A stretch of 36,136 nt of DNA from a virus. The notes beneath the pieces are model-generated. The model was not told the origin of the DNA. It was given only the letters and a program-made list of their open reading frames with translations, and searched no databases. Shown piece by piece: positions 31,606-36,136 of this stretch (position 1 is the stretch's first letter; every line of letters begins with the position of its first letter). A program made the translations under genes and the position numbers. The DNA is taken from the IMG/VR virus record IMGVR_UViG_3300036790_000131, positions 1 to 36,136 of that record; one strand, given 5' to 3'.

Positions 31606-31971
31606 TCACTCGTGCTGTGGTGCTTGAGACAAACCATCCGACGCTAACGAACCAGTCGGAGGGACGGGAACACCGTCGTGATCTGTAGTAGCCGCGCCGA
31701 CTTCACTATACGAGGGAACTAGAGAATTACCTACAACCCCCGCAGTGCCATCCGCCAAAATCTGAGAAGCCCGCTGGACAACCCCGCTCACTAACTTGAG
31801 CCCAGCTTTACCCGGAGGGGTGGTACCAAGAATAGTACCGCTGTCATATGGAGTGATCGTCTCCAATGTAGACGCACTGGAACCCGTAGCGGATAACTGA
31901 TATTGCTTTACAACTCCTTGGGTTTGTACCCCGGATGTGCCGGAACCCGAAGGCTCTAAAATAGCTGCCAT
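31606..31971 (-). CDS. Hypothetical structural-like protein, 121 residues
   Basis: ATG 31971 to TGA 31606. The composition is rich in G, S, T, P and V with alternating patterns (SSASTLETITPYDSGTILG, ADGTAGVVGNSLVPSYSEVGAATTD), as in small virion or decoration proteins. There is no enzyme motif. It follows the GT2 glycosyltransferase directly and might be a glycan acceptor protein; this is speculative. Confidence 0.55.
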   Translation of the reverse strand: MAAILEPSGSGTSGVQTQGVVKQYQLSATGSSASTLETITPYDSGTILGTTPPGKAGLKLVSGVVQRASQILADGTAGVVGNSLVPSYSEVGAATTDHDGVPVPPTGSLASDGLSQAPQHE

Positions 31972-31980
31972 AACTTTTTC

Positions 31981-32037
31981 CTATCTGCGGCGATGTGTAT
32001 CCCACCAGTCAATGGTGAGACCGTCTTCCGCGTATTT
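31981..32037 (-). repeat. Shared C-terminal tail, copy in GT2 gene
   Basis: Encodes KYAEDGLTIDWWDTH plus RRR. The second copy at 32658-32714 encodes KYAKDGLTIDWWDTH plus VAG. In the shared 15 codons most differences are synonymous and only one residue changes (E to K), so the peptide appears to be kept by selection. Confidence 0.85.
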
Positions 32038-32658
32038 CGTCCGATGCGTAGCAGCATATTTCTGGGCTGCTAAAATCTCGTGTTCTTCCATACCGTGGTT
32101 AGCTTGTTCATAAACCACTAACGGGCGCACGTCCGATAAAGATTGATACTTATACTTCAGTTTCAACTCTTCCACGAGTTGACCATCCGCCGAATAATCT
32201 CGATTCGCCGGGAACTTACAACCCGTGTCACGGCGATACATAAACATCGCCGAACCCGTCAAATTTATTCCGGGTGGGTCTCGATGACAGATTTCACCAT
32301 AAGCCAACACAGGGAAGATCGCCCAAGTCTCCGTGACCCGAGTTAGAGTCTCAAAAACACCCGAATCGGCATAATAATCATCATCATCAATTTGGAGAAT
32401 GTATTCTCCGCGAGCGCTGTCGAAAGCCTCTCGACGAGCAGTATTCCCATAATCTTTGGGATGACGTGTTCTACACGTTAATATTTTTCGTCTTGGATCG
32501 TCTCCTAAAGATAAAAGGATTTCTTTTTTCTGTGATGTGACAGGACAATCAACTACTATGACGTGCTCCCAGTCTTGATTGGTTTGGGTATCGATAGAAT
32601 CGCAAAGACGTTTCAACGTCGGGCGAATCAGTGTAGGTGTGATTATACTGTAACGCAT
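31981..32658 (-). CDS. Family 2-type glycosyltransferase, 225 residues
   Basis: GT-A fold: MRYSIITPTL at the start, VIVVDCPV, then ILQIDDDDYY with the metal/nucleotide-sugar-binding DDDD at 91-94. It transfers a sugar from a nucleotide donor to an unknown acceptor. The start is ATG 32658, which overlaps the previous stop (TAATG). The last 18 residues (KYAEDGLTIDWWDTHRRR) are nearly the same as the end of the preceding 316-residue protein. It lies in a cluster of three glycosyltransferases and probably acts in the same modification. Confidence 0.85.
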   Translation of the reverse strand: MRYSIITPTLIRPTLKRLCDSIDTQTNQDWEHVIVVDCPVTSQKKEILLSLGDDPRRKILTCRTRHPKDYGNTARREAFDSARGEYILQIDDDDYYADSGVFETLTRVTETWAIFPVLAYGEICHRDPPGINLTGSAMFMYRRDTGCKFPANRDYSADGQLVEELKLKYKYQSLSDVRPLVVYEQANHGMEEHEILAAQKYAATHRTKYAEDGLTIDWWDTHRRR

Positions 32659-32714
32659 TATCCCGCCACATGTGTATCCCACCAGTCAATAGTGAGACCA
32701 TCCTTTGCATATTT
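32658..32714 (-). repeat. Shared C-terminal tail, copy in 316-residue transferase gene
   Basis: Partner of the copy at 31981-32037; see that entry. Confidence 0.85.
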
Positions 32715-33608
32715 CAACGGACCCGACCTACGTTGGGGTTCCGGGCGATAAGGCTTTTGGTCTTCGGAGACATTAAACCCAAGTTGATAATGATCTGAAA
32801 TCTTAGGTGCCCACGCATTCCCTCGGTCGTATTGATGAACAATACAAAACGGGCTTTCGCTACCCTGCGGATACGCTACGCCATTGACCAACGTCGGGGG
32901 AGTACTTCTAAGATTCGAGCGCAAACCGATAGGTTTATCTGGATTACCTTCCACGTCCCCAATCAACCACCACCCTGCGGTGAGGATAAAACCGGATTCC
33001 GCCGGGGGGATAATCATTTCATCTTTGAATTCTGTTCGCAGCAACATGTTCAATGCTGCTTGGTCATCCCCAAAACGGTCCGTGGAGCTTTCATAAATCC
33101 GTTTGGCGAGTTTCAACATCGCCTTAGCTTCTCCCGCGATTGTGCCCGCGCAGACGACTTCTTGGTTTTCCAAAAGTCGATTTCCGTCGTCACCATAGAG
33201 TTTGTAAACCCACTTAGGATTACAAAATTCATTTCGATAGAGAATAAATTCAGATGCCCCAAAAATCTTAGCTGTTTGTTTCTCCATCCACGGTGATGGA
33301 TCAGACTGGACCACTACGTCCTTCACATCACTCTGGATCACAAATCGAACGTTCTCTTGATTCGCTTCCAACCAATCTACCAACAGTTTGAAACGTTGGA
33401 TGACAACATTACCTTCGACTTGAGTATAATCAATCAACTCGAATCCGAGTTTAATCAACGTCTGTCGAGCTACATCAGTAATATTCCGAACAAAAAGAAT
33501 CTTTCGTCCCCGAAAACCGGACTGAGCAAGAGAGACCGCGTAATTTTTAAAAATGCACCATTGATAGTTACACGCAGTCGCGATAATGACATCATTCGTT
33601 GCATCCAT
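32658..33608 (-). CDS. GT-A-like glycosyltransferase, 316 residues
   Basis: N-terminal DVIIATACNYQWC and a central FVIQSDVKDVVVQSDP (SDVKD at 93-97), a DxxD-like metal/sugar-nucleotide site. ECAGTIAG- and GDDQAALNMLL-type segments follow, as in nucleotide-diphospho-sugar transferases related to GT8/DUF-type families. The start overlaps the preceding gene by 17 bases. The C-terminal tail KYAKDGLTIDWWDTHVAG is shared with the GT2 protein. Family placement is not exact; a glycosyltransferase role is likely. Confidence 0.75.
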   Translation of the reverse strand: MDATNDVIIATACNYQWCIFKNYAVSLAQSGFRGRKILFVRNITDVARQTLIKLGFELIDYTQVEGNVVIQRFKLLVDWLEANQENVRFVIQSDVKDVVVQSDPSPWMEKQTAKIFGASEFILYRNEFCNPKWVYKLYGDDGNRLLENQEVVCAGTIAGEAKAMLKLAKRIYESSTDRFGDDQAALNMLLRTEFKDEMIIPPAESGFILTAGWWLIGDVEGNPDKPIGLRSNLRSTPPTLVNGVAYPQGSESPFCIVHQYDRGNAWAPKISDHYQLGFNVSEDQKPYRPEPQRRSGPLKYAKDGLTIDWWDTHVAG

Positions 33609-34326
33609 TAGAGAATCCTTTATGGTCGTACAAGTATTTCATCGCTTCGGGTTTACAGGAATGGAAAGCCGAGAGTTTTTCTATCGGGAGGGTCTCAGGC
33701 ACCACGTTGTAACCATCACCGAAGAGATTATGGATGGTAGGAATTTCATGAAGTTTCACGCCATTAGTACTCATCACCTGCCCGATCCATAGGTCATCAG
33801 CGTAATGTGTAATCCGAGCCGCTAGGATCAACTCCATGGCGGTACGATTCAGAAACATACATCCTCCCGGATGGAATGTTCCGTTGCCCGAACCTGAGTA
33901 AACTGCCGTATCCCAATCGGACTTTAGTAGTCTGTCGGGATACACGAAAGTATCGTCATCAACCCGCAAGATATAATCATACCCACCATCCAGCGCGTAC
34001 TTACAGATCGCTTTCATCTTGTCAGGATTGTGGGTATAGTTATCCCCGCAATCAAGATAAACCTCATCGGCGAGCGGCGGACGCAACACATCTTTCGGAA
34101 TAGTTGAAGGTCTCTGGTTGGGCTTTACGAGATTCGACCGCAACTTGGTTCCATAGAAAAACCGATAATCTACACCCGCCGGAATATCCTTCACCCAAGT
34201 GTTACGGATCGTAGATACCCGGTCTGATTGGTTCAAGCACCGAGTCTTGTTGTATTCCACGGTGAGGTCATCAATGTAATAGTCATATCGATGTGCGGTA
34301 AGAATCGCGATGAGCAACTTTTTCAT
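33592..34326 (-). CDS. GT31/fringe-like glycosyltransferase, 244 residues
   Basis: ATG 34326 (MKKLLIAILTAHRY) is chosen over an earlier GTG because GGGGGAG lies directly upstream. Features of galactosyltransferase/fringe-type enzymes: RNTWVKDIPAGVDYRFFYG at about 41-59, YDYILRVDDDTFVYPDRLL with DDD at 123-125, and FHPGGCMFLNRTAMELI at about 151-166. It is the first of three glycosyltransferases. The acceptor is unknown; virion protein or DNA modification are both possible. A hairpin-rich leader precedes it. Confidence 0.8.
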   Translation of the reverse strand: MKKLLIAILTAHRYDYYIDDLTVEYNKTRCLNQSDRVSTIRNTWVKDIPAGVDYRFFYGTKLRSNLVKPNQRPSTIPKDVLRPPLADEVYLDCGDNYTHNPDKMKAICKYALDGGYDYILRVDDDTFVYPDRLLKSDWDTAVYSGSGNGTFHPGGCMFLNRTAMELILAARITHYADDLWIGQVMSTNGVKLHEIPTIHNLFGDGYNVVPETLPIEKLSAFHSCKPEAMKYLYDHKGFSNGCNE

Positions 34327-34635
34327 TTCTCCCCCAGAAAAACGATAGGGCACTCAACGTCGGGAGACGGAGTGCCCTAAACTCGGGATGGTCGGTACCG
34401 TCGAAGATACCGAGGAGGAGTTCCATCCCGTTTATCGATGTATGACCGTCTTTCGTCGGAGACTAACAAGTTAAAGGTGAGTCACAAAGGACTCGATCTA
34501 TGCTCTGCGGGGCGGCGGTCAGCCGTAAAATTCTACTCTTCCTATAAGGTGACAAATTCGGGGGTTATTCGTAAAGAAAATACCCCTAACCTTAAGAAAA
34601 CAAAGGAAAAATAAATCCTATAAATTTTCATATTA
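34327..34635 (-). promoter_or_regulatory. Non-coding structured leader upstream of the glycosyltransferase cluster
   Basis: No convincing gene lies here. On the minus strand I see: stem CGGC/GCCG (34513-34525); GAGTC/GACTC (34479-34494); a larger element with outer CGGGATGG/CCATCCCG (34384-34391 with 34423-34430) and inner seven-pair stem (34393-34399 with 34406-34412) that needs one G-U pair on the minus strand and would be a C-A mismatch on the plus strand. The internal loop holds CUCCUCC (about 34414-34421), complementary to the GGGGGAG ribosome site at 34329-34335. A terminator-like hairpin follows. Positions 34546-34635 hold only a weak GGGG/CCCC stem. Confidence 0.5.
34347..34378 (-). 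terminator. Terminator-like hairpin just before the first glycosyltransferase
   Basis: AGGGCACTC/GAGTGCCCT, nine perfect pairs (34347-34355 with 34370-34378), plus inner CGTC/GACG, then AUCG and five U (34338-34342) on the minus strand. The ribosome site and ATG 34326 follow within 20 bases. Confidence 0.65.
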
Positions 34636-34839
34636 CTACAAACTAGGTTTTTCTCCCTCTGTTCCCGCGAGTACTTTTTCTTGAATGGCCTCTATATTCA
34701 TAGAATTCCCCACATATGTAAGGTTAGCCGATTTTCCGGCGTCCATGGTAAGTCGTTGACGACGAAGGAGTTCCTCCCAATATTCAGGAGAATCCCGATC
34801 TAATTTCCGAAGGTCTTTCCAGTATCGTCTAGACATCAT
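34636..34839 (-). CDS. Hypothetical protein, 67 residues
   Basis: ATG 34839 or 34836, after GGAGGG; its start overlaps the preceding stop (ATGA). Charged helix (MSRRYWKDLRKLDRDSPEYWEELLRRQRL) followed by a polar tail. Last gene of the small-gene cluster. Function unknown. Confidence 0.6.
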   Translation of the reverse strand: MMSRRYWKDLRKLDRDSPEYWEELLRRQRLTMDAGKSANLTYVGNSMNIEAIQEKVLAGTEGEKPSL

Positions 34840-35009
34840 CCCTCCAGAGAAATCAGTTTCCCGATCTCCCAGTCCCGTTCTCCGAGGGCCGGATTGTCGA
34901 ACAAAACTTTTTGAATATACACGCCCTCGACATCTTTTTTGACCTCCCCCAAAATAATACCTGCTCCAGTGAATCTACTAGTGACCCGCTGACCGATGTC
35001 AAAAGCCAT
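34836..35009 (-). CDS. Hypothetical small beta protein, 57 residues
   Basis: GGAGGTGG precedes ATG 35009 (MAFDIGQRVTSRF), which fixes this start over an ATG at 35036. The pattern GQRVTSRFTGAGIILGEVK...VLFDNPALGERDWEIGKLI resembles a small SH3-like/KOW-like barrel that could bind nucleic acid or peptide. Overlaps the preceding gene by 11 bases. Family not recognised. Confidence 0.6.
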   Translation of the reverse strand: MAFDIGQRVTSRFTGAGIILGEVKKDVEGVYIQKVLFDNPALGERDWEIGKLISLEG

Positions 35010-35229
35010 CGTCCACCTCCGGGCCGACATGGTCATATATCCCCTGTGCGGTCATACCGTAAAAATCCTCCACAACCGTGATGGAGTCGTTCTTTTGAAG
35101 ATATGTTAGATATATAGTATGATTGACCATACGTCGGAAGCGTGGGTCGGTCTGGTACAACTCGGAATGTTTCTCGATGAAACTGCCTTTACGCTCCGCA
35201 TCGCGGAGCACTTGCTTCAATAGTGGCAT
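34999..35229 (-). CDS. Hypothetical protein, 76 residues (98 if started at 35295)
   Basis: ATG 35229 (MPLLKQVLRDAERKG) has an AGGCGG-like site. An in-frame ATG at 35295 would overlap the previous gene by 40 bases and gives a less likely N-terminus. Helical and charged, with a C-terminal VVEDFYGMTAQGIYDHVGPE segment. Family not recognised. Confidence 0.5.
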   Translation of the reverse strand: MPLLKQVLRDAERKGSFIEKHSELYQTDPRFRRMVNHTIYLTYLQKNDSITVVEDFYGMTAQGIYDHVGPEVDDGF

Positions 35230-35255
35230 ACACACCGCCTTTTTCAGGTATCTTT

Positions 35256-35456
35256 TTATTTCGTTATAGCAACCGCACGAGCTATCCGAAGCCATTCAGG
35301 CAGCGCCGAAACCCGAGCCGCGAGTTGGTCATTGTGGAGGTCCACAGAATCTTTTAACTTAGGACTGGTGTCTTTCACCGCCTCAGCATTTTGGATTCTT
35401 TGGCCTTGAGCCTCATTAAACTTCTCCAACTCGTTTATAAAATCCGTATTTGTCAT
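35256..35456 (-). CDS. Hypothetical protein, 66 residues
   Basis: AGGAGAG precedes ATG 35456. The acidic, helical N-terminus (FINELEKFNEAQGQRIQNAE) is followed by SALPEWLRIARAVAITK. It is 8 bases after the coiled-coil gene. Function unknown. Confidence 0.6.
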   Translation of the reverse strand: MTNTDFINELEKFNEAQGQRIQNAEAVKDTSPKLKDSVDLHNDQLAARVSALPEWLRIARAVAITK

Positions 35457-35464
35457 GTACTCTC

Positions 35465-36136
35465 CTATGCTTTTTGAAATTTGATAACTAGCCGACCACT
35501 TAACTTCTGAGCCACTTCAGCTTCCGTTTTGATTCTCTTCAAGAGCAAAAGATCATTTTGCTTAATACTACGGGTAAGTTCGAGAGCCGAAGTCAGAGCC
35601 AAAACAGCCTTTTGCACCTGTTTTAACACATCCATAGCCGAAACTGTGGGGGCTTCTTCCACCGGTATACGAGGAACTTCCACGATCTTGACCGCGATTG
35701 CCTGCTTTATGGCAGCTTCCCGTTCTTTACGCCGCTCAACATCCGCCTCAAATGCCTTCCGCTTCCTCTCAAATTCTTTCTGGCGTTCTTTCTCCCGTTT
35801 CTCCTGTTCCACCATATATTCTTTATGTTTCCGTTCTGCCTCCCGGTTACCATCCTCTCGCGCAATACGTAACGCCTCAGCCTCTTCTTTGATTCGCGCC
35901 TGAATCCGAGATTGTTCCTCCGCGTTCTTCTTTTCGGCTGCCTTTTGCCGAGCTTCTGATGCTTCAACCCGTTTCTCGGCTTCTATCAAGGCGTCCGCGT
36001 CCCGCTGGCGGGAAACACGTTGACGTTCGGCGATATCCATATCATTTCGCACGTCCCGAAGGTGGCTTTTCAATCCCACTAACGTCTCAAACTCTCGAAC
36101 GACCTTCTGGGTCATCCGTGGCGCACGGAGTTCGAC
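35465..36136 (-). CDS. Long coiled-coil protein, 216 or more residues, 5' end near or beyond the right edge
   Basis: The frame is open to the right edge. ATG 36115 (MTQKVVREFETLVG) has no ribosome site, and seven in-frame codons upstream contain no stop, so the true start may lie outside the window. Residues 20-140 are an extreme E/K/R/A coiled coil (EEAEALRIAREDGNREAERKHKEY). After a short proline region (VPRIPVEEAP), a second helix occupies 163-216. Likely a scaffold or tether; the family is not recognised. Confidence 0.65.
   Translation of the reverse strand, partial: VELRAPRMTQKVVREFETLVGLKSHLRDVRNDMDIAERQRVSRQRDADALIEAEKRVEASEARQKAAEKKNAEEQSRIQARIKEEAEALRIAREDGNREAERKHKEYMVEQEKREKERQKEFERKRKAFEADVERRKEREAAIKQAIAVKIVEVPRIPVEEAPTVSAMDVLKQVQKAVLALTSALELTRSIKQNDLLLLKRIKTEAEVAQKLSGRLVIKFQKA

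Noticed and set aside
34327-34545. A tRNA in the hairpin-rich leader, because of an ATCGAGTCC segment.
   Set aside because: The arms do not assemble into a cloverleaf, and no anticodon or acceptor stem is present.
34535-34575. A sigma-70-like promoter (TTGTCA ... AATTTT) before the glycosyltransferase leader.
   Set aside because: The -10 match is poor, and a TTATAG at the wrong distance does not improve it.
34539-34631. A 29-codon frame on the minus strand in the leader (MKIYRIYFSFVF).
   Set aside because: No ribosome site, no neighbour overlap, and it ends within the structured leader.

Overview
The window is about 36 kb of a tailed double-stranded DNA phage (Caudoviricetes). Every gene I can support lies on the minus strand, so genes are read from right to left. 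They are packed with 4- to 17-base overlaps or 1- to 15-base gaps, and most have purine-rich ribosome binding sites. No tRNA, integrase, repressor, DNA polymerase or lysis gene is visible, and nothing identifies the host. An N4-gp56-like capsid protein, a portal of about 714 residues, and large internal-virion-like proteins after the tail genes suggest a podovirus-type particle. That assignment is inference.

In transcription order: (1) 36.1-34.6 kb holds five small genes of unknown function. (2) 34.6-34.3 kb is a non-coding, hairpin-rich leader that ends in a terminator-like hairpin directly before the next ribosome binding site. (3) 34.3-32.0 kb encodes three consecutive glycosyltransferases, two of which share the same C-terminal peptide. 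(4) 32.0-27.9 kb is a mixed block: a GIY-YIG endonuclease, a tiny membrane protein, a SprT-like metallopeptidase, a dual-specificity phosphatase, a very basic 54-residue protein and several unknowns. (5) 27.9-20.6 kb is DNA packaging and head: large terminase, portal, scaffold and major capsid protein. (6) 20.5-15.3 kb has a likely decoration protein, coiled-coil and zinc-finger-like proteins and head-tail connector candidates. (7) 14.8-6.2 kb is the tail region, including a 1430-residue repeat-containing protein with a PA14-like domain. (8) 6.2-1 kb holds a GNAT-like protein and three internal-virion-like proteins; the last runs off the left edge.

The strongest discovery is that the major capsid gene is split by a 579-base group I intron. 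Its P1, P3-P7, P9, P9.1, P9.2 and P10 helices can all be drawn from the sequence. P1 has a U-G pair at the 5' splice site, the last intron base is G, and a P10 of at least 6 base pairs fixes the 3' splice site. Splicing joins a 22-codon first exon to the rest in frame, giving a 343-residue protein. An endonuclease VII-like HNH gene sits inside the intron.

Three more homing-type endonuclease genes (two GIY-YIG, one HNH) are wedged into gene junctions, so mobile endonucleases have colonised this genome heavily. Other points worth follow-up are the glycosyltransferase trio with its shared tail, the terminator-plus-anti-SD leader in front of it, terminators placed just upstream of start codons around the capsid genes, and shuffled modules among the tail proteins.
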